This document shows positions 9,211 through 17,284 of a stretch of 64,000 nt of DNA, piece by piece (position 1 is the stretch's first letter; each line of letters begins with the position of its first letter). This DNA is from Deltaproteobacteria bacterium (GTDB lineage Bacteria > Myxococcota_A > UBA9042 > PHBI01): NCBI GenBank assembly GCA_011526585.1, contig WYBB01000139.1, positions 1 to 64,000 of the forward strand, read 5' to 3'. The position numbers were made by a program, and so were the translations under genes. A model generated the notes under the pieces. The model saw only the letters and a program-made list of their open reading frames with translations. It was not told where the DNA came from and did not search any database.

Positions 9211-12200
9211 TCAGGGAGACGTGACCTCGACGATCTCGAGCAGCACGTCGTCGATCCAGAGACGGCCGAGCGCGCGATCGCCGACGTCGATGCTGAAGAC
9301 CGCGCCGTCGGGGCCGGTCGTCACCGGGCTGACGAACTCGAAGGTGCAGGGTTGCCAGGTCGAGGTGGTCGGGCACTCGCCGTAGGTGAGGCCGTCGCCG
9401 CCAGGCTCGAAGACGCCGATCGAGACGAGCCCGACCCCTTCGCTGCGCGTGGCGAGCGAGACGCGATAGGTCACGCCGGCCTCGAGCGCCAGGCCCTCGT
9501 GCTGCACCCAGGCGTCGTGGCGCGTCGTCACCGAGGCGACCTCGACCCGGAGCGAGGGCGGCGTCACGCCGTAGGTCTCGGTGTCGAGCGCGGCGTAGAC
9601 GCGGTGTTCCTGGAGGGACTCGACGTTCCAGCAGCGGCGGCCCTCGTCGAAGCCGACGTTGGGCAGGAGCCCGCGCGTCGGCGCGCAGCCGTCGGGGCCG
9701 AGGTCGGTCAGCGCGACGTCGTCGAAGCTCGTGCGGCTCGCGCGCCCTTCGGGCCCGGCGCCGAGACGCAGCACCGCGCCTTCGGCGCGCGCGTCCTCGG
9801 GCGCGCGGAAGGTCCAGGCGAATTCTCGCCACGCGTCGTCGAGGGCGAGGCGCGTGCCGCCGTGGTGGGCGGGGTCGCTGGTCAGGTGCCACCAGCTCTC
9901 GTAGGGCGCGTCGGCGCGGTGGCGCAGGCGGATCTCGTAGAGGTGGCCGGCGACGACCGGGATCCCGCGGGTCTCGAGCCCGCCGACCCATGGCAACTCT
10001 TCGCCGCTGGCGTCGGCGACCTCGATGGTGGCGACGCCGTCCTCGTCCCAGAGCCAGGCGTCGCCGATCGTCGAGTCGTACCAGAAGTCCCAGCATGCGA
10101 CCCCGAAGCGGAAGTCGCCGTTGGGCACGCCGTCGATCGGCGCGCACGGATCGGCCTCGAGCTTCTCCACGCGCACATCGGCGAGCCAGACCGTGCTGGC
10201 GGGGGCAGTGCCGAAGTCGAAGGAGACGTTGGCGCCGGGCGCGAAGACGTCCGCGCTCGAGAAGCTCGGCACGAAGTCGTAGGTGTAGGTGCGCCACTGG
10301 GAGGTGAGCGCGTGCGACGGCGGGGCGAGCCAGACCGGCGGCGGATCGAGAGCCTCGTCGAAGCGCGCGACGTAGAGGTCGATGTCGTGGGCGGGTGAGG
10401 CCTTGGCGGAGAACGTCAGGCGATAGCGGTGGCCGGCCTCGATCGGCAGATCCTTGTTGCGGGTCTGTACGTGCCAGCGCTCGCTCGGGGTGCCGTCGGT
10501 CTCGATGCGCCAGGCGGGCTTGCCGTCGGGGCCGCCGGTCGGCTCGAGATCGAAGCTGCCGAGCACGGTCTCGTCGGAGTTGCCCGGCCACCAGCAGGTC
10601 GAGCCGTGACGGAAGTCACCGTTGCCGACGAGGTTTGCACCCTCGCCGTCACACGGGCTCGGGCCGTCCTCGGTGAGCTGGAGGCCGTCGAGCCAGAAGG
10701 TCGGGCCGGCCTCGCGCGTGCCGAGGTAGGGCATGGCGGACCAGGCGCCGCGCGGGGCCTCGAAGCCGATCGCGTAGCGCTTCCACTCGGGCGTGACGGT
10801 GAGCCACTCGAAGTAGAGGTCGCCGCCCTCGTCGTCGCGCACGCCGACCGGCAGGCGCGTCGCGATGTCCGCCTTGGCCCAGAACGACAACGTGTAGGCC
10901 TTGCCACCGATCAGCGGCACCGGCTGGCTGAGCTCGACGAAGGGGTTGACCGTCGGCGTGGTCGGCCGGGTCATGCGCAGGGACGGCGCGCGCCCGCCCG
11001 GCGGGTAGTCGTCGTGGTCGAAGGTGAAGCCCTTCAGCCAGCCATTGCGCGAGAACGCGAACCAGCAGGGCTCGTCGTCGGCGTAGGTCGCGGTCGCGAG
11101 CACGTCGAGCTCGCCGTCGCCGAAGAGGCTCCCGGGATCGGGCACGCACGCGTTTTCGCGCACCCAGACCCGCGCCGGCGCGCAGGTCTCGCCGGTGGAA
11201 AAGGCGTCGGGATCGGCCTGGCAGAGCGGGACCTCGCCGTCCGCGAGCGGCCCGTCGGGCAGCACGCCGGAGCCGTCGAGGTCGGCGCAGCCGATCCCGG
11301 TCGTGCCCGCCGCGGTGCCGGCGCAGGCGAAGCTGTCGGTGCGCTCGGCGTTCCGGTGGATCCAGCGGCCGGGGGCGGCGGTGAAGTCGTCGGTCCAGGG
11401 GGTGGCGATAGGCGGCGAGCGATAGAAGGCGTCGTCGCGCTGGAAGAGGAAGGCGCGGCCGTGCTCGGGCCCGGCGGCGATGGCGCCGCGCATGGCGTCG
11501 TCGAGCGCGGTCCAGTTGGCGCCGCTGAGACCCAGGCGGCAGCTGGCCTCGAAGGGCGCGGCGCCGCCGGGGCCGTCGGGGTCGATGAGGTGCGGGCCGT
11601 CCGCGACGAAGGGGCCGCTGATCTCGCCGCAGTGCGCGGGAGGTTGGATCGCGGTGGGCGTCCAGCGCAGGTAGACCGCGCCGCCGGCGCGGGTCGGGTC
11701 GGCGCGGTGCTGTGGCGAATTTTCGCCACAGGGGTCGTGCGCGGGGAAGCCGGCGCTCGAGCTGCCGTCGAAGCGCAGCGCCAGACCCTGGGCGTTGAGC
11801 GCCGGGCCGATCGCGGTGAAGTAGACGTAGCGGGGCGGCGCGTCGGGGCAAGAAGTGACGGTATCGGCGAGCACGCGACAGTCGACGCGGCCGTCGATGC
11901 CGTCGGTGAAGCTGCCTTTGCGGGGCAGGCAGGCGACGGTGTCGGTGAGCTCGCTGACGAAGGCGACCTCGCGGCCGAGCGCCGGCCAGAGCGCGTAGTC
12001 GATCGCGCCGGGGGTGGTGGGCGTGGTCGGCGGGGTGGTGGAGACCGGCGAGTCGGCGGCGAGCTGCGGCCAGCTCGGGATCGGCGTGACGGCGTTGGCC
12101 GGGGCGAGGAAGTCGGAAAACGCGGTGAAGTCGTAGACCCAGGCCAGTGTCCAGCCGCCGCCGTCGAGCTCCATGTCGCAGTGCACCTCGAAGGGCTCGC

Positions 12201-13542
12201 GCTCGCCGTCGCCGTCGAGATCGATGATGAAGGCGCCGCTGGGCGGGCGGGACGGGGTCTCGGAGAAGGGGTCGCGGCCGGCGTCGCGGGCGTGAAGGCA
12301 GGTGTGCGCGGGGTGGGCGGCGCTGCCGGCGGCCGACCAGCCGTCGGCGAGGAAGAGCTGGTCGATCTCGGCGGCGCTGAGCGCGCGCTCCCAGGCGCGC
12401 ACGTCGTCGAGGGCGCCGGCGAAGCCGCCGCCGATGACGAGCTCGCTGAGCGTGAGGTCCTGGCCGGCGGCGAGCGCATGCGTGGTCTGGAGGCGGCCGT
12501 CGAGGTAGACGGAGAGCGCGCGGCCCTCCTTGATGACGACGAGGAAGCTCCAGAAGCCCGGCGGCGCGCAGGCGGTCGCCGAGGTGACGGCGTCGGGGCC
12601 GCGGTAGGCGAGGCAGCGGCGCTCACCGGTCAGCGCGAGCGCGCTGGTACCGGCGTCGCTCTCGCCGCCGAAGGCGAGGAGCGGCAGGGTCTCGGTGCCG
12701 GCGTCGGGGCGCACCCAGAGCGCGTAGGTGAAGCTCGCTTCGCCCAGCGGGTGCTCGGTGGCGGCGACGCGCAGCGTATCGTCGACGCCGTCGAAGCGCA
12801 GCGCCCGGCCCGGGGTGCCGAAGCGATCGGCGGTCGCGGTCGCGCCGCTGACGGTGCCGTGGTCCTCGTTGAGGCTCTGGTCGAGGCCGTCACCGTCGAG
12901 GGCCCAGTGACCGATGAGGCCGGCGCGCAGCGGGTCGCAGCCCTCGTCGCTCGCGCCGTCGCAGTCGTTGTCGAGGCCGTCGCAGGTGGTCTCCTCGGGC
13001 TCGTAGCCGGCGATGGCGGCGAGCTCGCAGGCCGGCTTGGCGAGGCCCTGGCGGCACATGACCGCGAGCGTGGAGGCGGCGCAGACGCCCGCGGGCGGCG
13101 GGCAGAGGGCGGCGATCACCGAGTCCTCGGCCGGGTCGACGTCGCTGTTGCGCGGGTCGAGCTCGTCGGCGACGCAGTCGAGATCGGCGTCCGCGGTCGC
13201 GCTCTCGAGGGCGTCGATCAGGCCGTCGCCGTCACTGTCGCGCGCGGAGAGATCGACCTCGATCTCGGCGGCGTCGGCGACGCCGTCGCCGTCGCTGTCG
13301 GCGGCGAGCGGATCGGTGCCGAGCGCGACCTCGAGCGCGTTGGTGAGCGTGTCGAGGTCCTCGTCGCCGTCGGGGTCGAGGCACTGGCCGGCGGCGCAGA
13401 AGCCGGAAGCGCACTCCTCGGCCGTGGCGCAGCTCGCGCCGAGGGGGCGCCGGCCGTCGCCGTCGTCGCCGCACGCGAAGAGCACCGTGGAGAAGATGAC
13501 GACCAGGCGCGTCGCGCGCCCGCTGCTCGATGGATCGATCAT
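9211..13542 (-). CDS. giant multidomain surface lipoprotein (DxDGD, LamG, fibrinogen-like, CBM-like)
   Basis: Predicted outer-membrane lipoprotein of 1443 aa, probably a carbohydrate- or matrix-binding surface protein. The start at 13542 (MIDPSSSG) gives a signal peptide ending in the lipobox LFAC. In order: a small Cys module (CATAEECASGFC); calcium-binding type-3-like repeats DSDGDGVAD and DSDGDGLID at about 60-130; a MopE-like metal-binding motif DGLDNDCDGASDEGC near 195; a LamG/concanavalin-like domain at about 209-397; a short fibrinogen-like segment (DGGGWTLAW) near 460; and, from about 860 to the end, at least four carbohydrate-binding-like modules, each with NGDF, a Cys-Trp pair and WLDG/WIDD strands. 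Its first 130 residues closely match the lipoprotein at 34430-36412. It appears to be monocistronic. Confidence 0.87.
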   Translation of the reverse strand: MIDPSSSGRATRLVVIFSTVLFACGDDGDGRRPLGASCATAEECASGFCAAGQCLDPDGDEDLDTLTNALEVALGTDPLAADSDGDGVADAAEIEVDLSARDSDGDGLIDALESATADADLDCVADELDPRNSDVDPAEDSVIAALCPPPAGVCAASTLAVMCRQGLAKPACELAAIAGYEPEETTCDGLDNDCDGASDEGCDPLRAGLIGHWALDGDGLDQSLNEDHGTVSGATATADRFGTPGRALRFDGVDDTLRVAATEHPLGEASFTYALWVRPDAGTETLPLLAFGGESDAGTSALALTGERRCLAYRGPDAVTSATACAPPGFWSFLVVIKEGRALSVYLDGRLQTTHALAAGQDLTLSELVIGGGFAGALDDVRAWERALSAAEIDQLFLADGWSAAGSAAHPAHTCLHARDAGRDPFSETPSRPPSGAFIIDLDGDGEREPFEVHCDMELDGGGWTLAWVYDFTAFSDFLAPANAVTPIPSWPQLAADSPVSTTPPTTPTTPGAIDYALWPALGREVAFVSELTDTVACLPRKGSFTDGIDGRVDCRVLADTVTSCPDAPPRYVYFTAIGPALNAQGLALRFDGSSSAGFPAHDPCGENSPQHRADPTRAGGAVYLRWTPTAIQPPAHCGEISGPFVADGPHLIDPDGPGGAAPFEASCRLGLSGANWTALDDAMRGAIAAGPEHGRAFLFQRDDAFYRSPPIATPWTDDFTAAPGRWIHRNAERTDSFACAGTAAGTTGIGCADLDGSGVLPDGPLADGEVPLCQADPDAFSTGETCAPARVWVRENACVPDPGSLFGDGELDVLATATYADDEPCWFAFSRNGWLKGFTFDHDDYPPGGRAPSLRMTRPTTPTVNPFVELSQPVPLIGGKAYTLSFWAKADIATRLPVGVRDDEGGDLYFEWLTVTPEWKRYAIGFEAPRGAWSAMPYLGTREAGPTFWLDGLQLTEDGPSPCDGEGANLVGNGDFRHGSTCWWPGNSDETVLGSFDLEPTGGPDGKPAWRIETDGTPSERWHVQTRNKDLPIEAGHRYRLTFSAKASPAHDIDLYVARFDEALDPPPVWLAPPSHALTSQWRTYTYDFVPSFSSADVFAPGANVSFDFGTAPASTVWLADVRVEKLEADPCAPIDGVPNGDFRFGVACWDFWYDSTIGDAWLWDEDGVATIEVADASGEELPWVGGLETRGIPVVAGHLYEIRLRHRADAPYESWWHLTSDPAHHGGTRLALDDAWREFAWTFRAPEDARAEGAVLRLGAGPEGRASRTSFDDVALTDLGPDGCAPTRGLLPNVGFDEGRRCWNVESLQEHRVYAALDTETYGVTPPSLRVEVASVTTRHDAWVQHEGLALEAGVTYRVSLATRSEGVGLVSIGVFEPGGDGLTYGECPTTSTWQPCTFEFVSPVTTGPDGAVFSIDVGDRALGRLWIDDVLLEIVEVTSP

Positions 13543-13659
13543 GCCCGCCTCATGGGATCGTGCGCGCCGGAGGTGCGCGAGGAGGCACGGTGTGCCAGGC
13601 GGCGAGCCAGCGTCAATGCGCACGCGCGCGCAGGCGCCCGGGCGGGCGCGCGAAACATG

Positions 13660-13676
13660 AGTCATTCCTCAGTCAT
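13660..13676. promoter_or_regulatory. 11-bp-period direct repeat upstream of lipoprotein gene
   Basis: AGTCAT occurs at 13660-13665 and again at 13671-13676, exactly one helical turn apart, about 120 bp upstream of the minus-strand lipoprotein start. Tandem sites with 11-bp spacing are used by response regulators such as PhoB-type proteins. Only two copies are seen, so this is tentative. Confidence 0.3.
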
Positions 13677-13725
13677 CGCGGATGCTTACGCGACGATTAC
13701 CGCGGGTGACAAAGGCGCGCGAACG

Positions 13726-14628
13726 CTACGCCCCGACGAGCTCGCCCCGGTCGCACCCCTCGAAGCGCGCGTCGTCGAGGCGCGCGCCGCTGACGCGCAT
13801 GCCGGTCAGGCTGGCGCGCGTGAAGGTCGCGCCCGTGAGATCGGCGTCGCTGGCGTCGGCCTGCGTCAGGCGGCAGCGCTCGAAGTGGGCGCCGCTGAGG
13901 TTGGCGCCGGCGAGGTTGGCGCCGATGAAGCCGCACTCGAAGAAGTGACAGCCCGAGAGGTCGGCCTGTGAGAGGTCGGCCTCGCCGAAGTCCGCCATCT
14001 CGAAGGTCGCACCCCTGGCGCTCAGGCGTGCGAGGCGCGCGCGGAAAAAGCGTGGGGCGTCGAAGCGCCCGCCGAGCCGGAGCCCTTCGGCGTCGATGCC
14101 TTCGAAGCTCGTGCGATCGATCACGGCGCCGACGATGCTCGCGCCGGTGAGGCGCGCTTCGTCGAAGCCGGTCTCCGCGAGGCGCGCGCGATCGAGGCGG
14201 GCGCCGGCGAGGTTGGCGCGCGTGAGCGAGCACTCGCCGAGATCGAAGCCGCTGAGATCGGCGCCCGACCAGTCGACCAGGCGCAGGTTGGTCGAGCCGG
14301 CGCGTGCCCTGGCGAAGACCGCCGGTCCATCCCAGGCGGCGCGCGCGGCCGCGAGCAGGGTCGCGGTGTCCGGGTCGACGTTGATCGCGCCGCTCACGAG
14401 GGCGCCTTCGAGGCGCGCGGCCGCCAGCGTGCCGCCGTCGATGCGCGCGCCGGTGAAGTCGGCGCCGCTGAGATCGCAGTGCCCGAGCTCGGCGCGCGCG
14501 AGATCGAGCCCGCCGAGCGAGACGCCGCGCAGGTCGAGCGGCGCGAAGTGCTCGGCCTCGCGCGCGGCGTTGAACGCCGTCAGGTCCGAGCGCAGAAGAG
14601 ACACCCATTCGTCACGCGAGCGCGCCAC
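13726..14628 (-). CDS. pentapeptide-repeat protein, 300 aa
   Basis: Right-handed quadrilateral beta-helix protein built of A(D/N)LxX pentapeptides (such as ADLSGFDLGE and ANLAGANLSG) over most of its length after a roughly 30-residue helical N-terminus. There is no signal peptide or membrane segment, so it should be cytoplasmic. The start is a GTG at 14628 because GGAGG lies 5 nt before it; an in-frame GTG 6 nt earlier directly abuts the GGAGG and is less likely. It follows the PVQ-leader gene by 27 bp on the same strand, so the two probably share a message. Members of this fold include DNA-mimicking gyrase protectors and injected effectors; nothing here decides between these. Partner or immunity to the upstream protein is an inference. 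Confidence 0.88.
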   Translation of the reverse strand: MARSRDEWVSLLRSDLTAFNAAREAEHFAPLDLRGVSLGGLDLARAELGHCDLSGADFTGARIDGGTLAAARLEGALVSGAINVDPDTATLLAAARAAWDGPAVFARARAGSTNLRLVDWSGADLSGFDLGECSLTRANLAGARLDRARLAETGFDEARLTGASIVGAVIDRTSFEGIDAEGLRLGGRFDAPRFFRARLARLSARGATFEMADFGEADLSQADLSGCHFFECGFIGANLAGANLSGAHFERCRLTQADASDADLTGATFTRASLTGMRVSGARLDDARFEGCDRGELVGA

Positions 14629-14655
14629 GATCACCTCCAGATCCGGGATGAGCGA

Positions 14656-16293
14656 TTAGCTGCCCGTGCCGACCTTGTCCACCGAGCTGCCGGCGGCGCC
14701 CATGTTGCGGGCCTTGGTGTTCACCAGCACCGCGAGCGAGCTGACCTTCTTCTCGAGCTCGCCGGCGTTGCCGACGCCGACCGACTTGCCGATCGAGAGC
14801 GCGTCGGCCGTGCTCTTGCCCTGGCGGATGTCGAGGAGCTGCCCTTCGGCGTTCTTGAAGGCGTTGGTGTCGCCGGGCAGCGGGAGCTTCGCCTGGTTGC
14901 CGAGGTTCACCGCCGCATCGAGGAAGCGGTAGACGTACTTCGACGACTTGACGAGCACGTCGGCATCGGCGTGGCCGTGCAGGTGGTGCAGCTCCTTGAG
15001 GGTGTCGCCGTAGTTCTCGTTGAAGGACTGGAAGTGCTCGTTGGCGCCGATGTCGAGGCCCCACTGACCCTGGAGGTTGCCGACGACGTGCCGGATCGTG
15101 CCGGCCGAGAAGTACGGCTCGTTGGCGAAGAGGAGCGCCTCGCTGTGGGCCTTGCGGATCTCGAGCGACAGGGCGTCGAGGCGCAGCTGGGTCACCTGGG
15201 TGCCGCCGCCGTCCTTCTGCTTCTGCACGAGCTTGTCGCGCTCGCGGATGAGGCTCTCGACCTTGAGGAGCTTCTTCTCGTAGGTGCGGTTGGCCGCCGC
15301 GAGCCCACCCTTGGTGCCGATGAGCTCCTCGACGATGGCGATGTCGTCCTTGCCCTCCTTGCGCAAGGAGAGCACGGCCTCCTTGTCGGTCGCGAGCATG
15401 CCGGCGATGAGCTCCTTGACGTAGACCGTCTTGAAGGTCTGATCGGCCTGGTCGAAGCGGCGCGCGCTCTCGGCGGCGCGCTCGGACTGGCTGATGCCGC
15501 TGACGACGGCGCCCTTGAAGGTGTCCCAGGCGGACTGGGACATGTTCTTTCGCACCTTGATGAGCGCGGCGACGTCCATCTGGGCGTCGTCCTTGGCCTG
15601 GTTGGCGTCGCCGCCCTTGACCGGCTCGAGCTGGTCGGGGTCGCCTTCTTTGGGCTTGCCGGTCTGCAGGAAGTTCTGCGCGTAGACGTTGGTGTCGAAG
15701 ACCGCGCCCGCCTCGGCGCCGAAGCTCTTGCCGAAGCGCTTGTTGAACTCGACGACGGCCTGCACCGCCGAGGGGCCCGAGAAGGTGATGTCGTAGTCGG
15801 AGGTGAGCGCGGTCGAGCCGAGCGAGAGCGCGCCGAGGCCCTCGAACTGCTTCTTGAGCTCTTCGACGAGGCCGTCGACGACCTTCTTGCGGAAGTCGAC
15901 CATGCGCTGCATCGTCTTGGCGTCGGTCTTGACCCACTTGCCCTTGACGCCGTTCCAGTCGCCGCAGGAGAGGATCTCCTTGCGCAGCTCCTCGTCGCTC
16001 TCGGGGGTCTTGGCCGCGTTCTCCGTCGGCGACTTCGACTTGTTCTCCTCGACCTCGGTCTCGCCGGACTCCACCTCGGACGCGGTGCCCTTCTGGTCGG
16101 AGGCCTCGCCGCCCGTGTCCTTCTTGCCGCCCTTCATCTGGATCGGCGCCAGCGCCGCGGACTGCTCGTCGAAGCCGCCGCCTTCGCGCGCGACCTCGCG
16201 GGCCTTGCCGCCGGACCGCTGCACGGGCTGCGAGCCTGGGGCGTGGGTGGGGGTCTCGGGCGAGCTCCGACGTTGGACGGGGTGGATGTGCAT
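14656..16293 (-). CDS. PVQ-leader protein with nucleotidyltransferase-like domain, possible secreted effector
   Basis: Protein of 545 aa that matches no housekeeping family. The first 55 residues are disordered and carry PVQRR (5-9), PVQRS (23-27) and PIQMK (50-54). Such motifs recur in DUF4157-type proteins linked to extracellular contractile injection systems. A charged linker runs to about residue 100. Residues 155-205 resemble a polymerase-beta nucleotidyltransferase core: LGS (158-160), SDYD with Asp166 and Asp168, and a third acid Asp200 in VFDTNVY. The helical C-terminal part includes EPYFSAGTIRHVV and KSSKYVYR, typical of a substrate-binding helical bundle. No signal peptide or membrane segment. 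A pentapeptide-repeat gene follows 27 bp downstream. Effector function is inferred; no injection-system structural gene lies in the window. Confidence 0.8.
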   Translation of the reverse strand: MHIHPVQRRSSPETPTHAPGSQPVQRSGGKAREVAREGGGFDEQSAALAPIQMKGGKKDTGGEASDQKGTASEVESGETEVEENKSKSPTENAAKTPESDEELRKEILSCGDWNGVKGKWVKTDAKTMQRMVDFRKKVVDGLVEELKKQFEGLGALSLGSTALTSDYDITFSGPSAVQAVVEFNKRFGKSFGAEAGAVFDTNVYAQNFLQTGKPKEGDPDQLEPVKGGDANQAKDDAQMDVAALIKVRKNMSQSAWDTFKGAVVSGISQSERAAESARRFDQADQTFKTVYVKELIAGMLATDKEAVLSLRKEGKDDIAIVEELIGTKGGLAAANRTYEKKLLKVESLIRERDKLVQKQKDGGGTQVTQLRLDALSLEIRKAHSEALLFANEPYFSAGTIRHVVGNLQGQWGLDIGANEHFQSFNENYGDTLKELHHLHGHADADVLVKSSKYVYRFLDAAVNLGNQAKLPLPGDTNAFKNAEGQLLDIRQGKSTADALSIGKSVGVGNAGELEKKVSSLAVLVNTKARNMGAAGSSVDKVGTGS

Positions 16294-16510
16294 GGGCGAT
16301 CTCGGGGAGGGCTGGACGACGAGGTAGGCAGGTGCTGGCGGGGCAAGAAGTGTGCCTTTGTTGCGCGATGATCGGGGCGCGCTCCGGAGGCCGCCGTCAC
16401 GCGTGCGAGGTGGGTCGCGCGACCCCCGCCGGTGGGGCCAGGGAGCCCGACCACCTGGGGTCTCGAAGCCAGGGGGAGGTCTCGCAACCCCAGTCGACTT
16501 GACCTGTGGT

Positions 16511-17284
16511 TCAGGGTGGGTCGAGCACGATGGCGGGCCGCGCCTCGTCGACCCGCCGCGCGCGCACGTGCCAGACGCGCTGGATGAGCGCCGGGGTCAG
16601 GACCTCGCCCGGCGGGCCGTCGGCGATGACGCCGCCCTCGGCGAGCACGACGACGCGGTCGGCGAGCTTGGCGGCGAGATCGAGGTCGTGCACGACGGCG
16701 ATCACGATCCGGCCGGCGTCGGCCGCGCCTCGCAGGAGCCCGGCGACGTGCAGGGCGTGCTGGGGGTCGAGGCGCGAGGTCGGCTCGTCGAGCAGCATGA
16801 CCGCCGGCGCCTGGCAGACGAGGCGCGCGAGGCCGACGCGCTGGCGCTCGCCCGAGGACAGGGTCGGGTAGGGGCGGTCGGCGAGCGGCTCGAGCCGGAG
16901 CGCCATGAGCGCGTCGTCGGCGCGCGCGAGGTCGTCGTCGCTGGCGAAGCCCATGCGCCCGAGGTGCGGGTAGCGCCCGAGCAGGACCAGCTCGCGTGCG
17001 GTGAAGCCAAAGGTCGCGTCGGGGGCCTCGAGCAGCACGCCGATCCGGCGGGCGCGGTGGCGCGGGTCGAGCGCGCGCAGCTCGACCTCGTCGAGGCGGA
17101 CCGTGCCGGCGCGCGGCTTTTCGATGCCAGCAAGAATACGAATCAGGGTCGATTTGCCCGCTCCATTAGGGCCGATGATCGCAACGACCTCGCCTGACTG
17201 GGCGTCGATGGTGACATCAGAGAATACGGTGTTGGCGCCGTAGGCGTGGGCGAGGCGGCGCGCGACGAGCTTCAAGGCCTTCAA
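16511..17284 (-). CDS. ABC importer ATPase, BtuD/FecE-like
   Basis: ATP-hydrolysing subunit of an importer for cobalamin, heme or a siderophore, 257 aa. Walker A GPNGAGKS (38-45), signature LSSGE (142-146), Walker B LLDEP with Asp166-Glu167, and switch His199 are all present. Oddly, the Q-loop position reads LLE (Glu86) where most relatives have Gln. The start is a TTG at 17284: GGAGG lies 6 nt before it, and the TTG overlaps the permease stop codon in a TTGA. A stretch at about 17110-17245, covering the Walker A codons, is visibly less GC-rich than the rest. It is the last gene of the binding protein-permease-ATPase operon. The substrate cannot be read from the sequence. Confidence 0.9.
   Translation of the reverse strand: MKALKLVARRLAHAYGANTVFSDVTIDAQSGEVVAIIGPNGAGKSTLIRILAGIEKPRAGTVRLDEVELRALDPRHRARRIGVLLEAPDATFGFTARELVLLGRYPHLGRMGFASDDDLARADDALMALRLEPLADRPYPTLSSGERQRVGLARLVCQAPAVMLLDEPTSRLDPQHALHVAGLLRGAADAGRIVIAVVHDLDLAAKLADRVVVLAEGGVIADGPPGEVLTPALIQRVWHVRARRVDEARPAIVLDPP

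Noticed and set aside
10429..13971. An 1180-codon plus-strand open frame
   Set aside because: Antisense shadow of the large lipoprotein, which has a signal peptide, lipobox and recognisable domains.
13726..14628. Tandem-repeat DNA in the pentapeptide gene as a mobile or CRISPR-like array
   Set aside because: The 15-bp periodicity is explained by the pentapeptide code; units are not identical and there are no spacers.
16294..16510. Possible terminator CCCC-GCCGGT-GGGG between the importer operon and the PVQ-leader gene
   Set aside because: The stem is only four certain pairs with no T-tract and many similar GC dyads occur nearby by chance.
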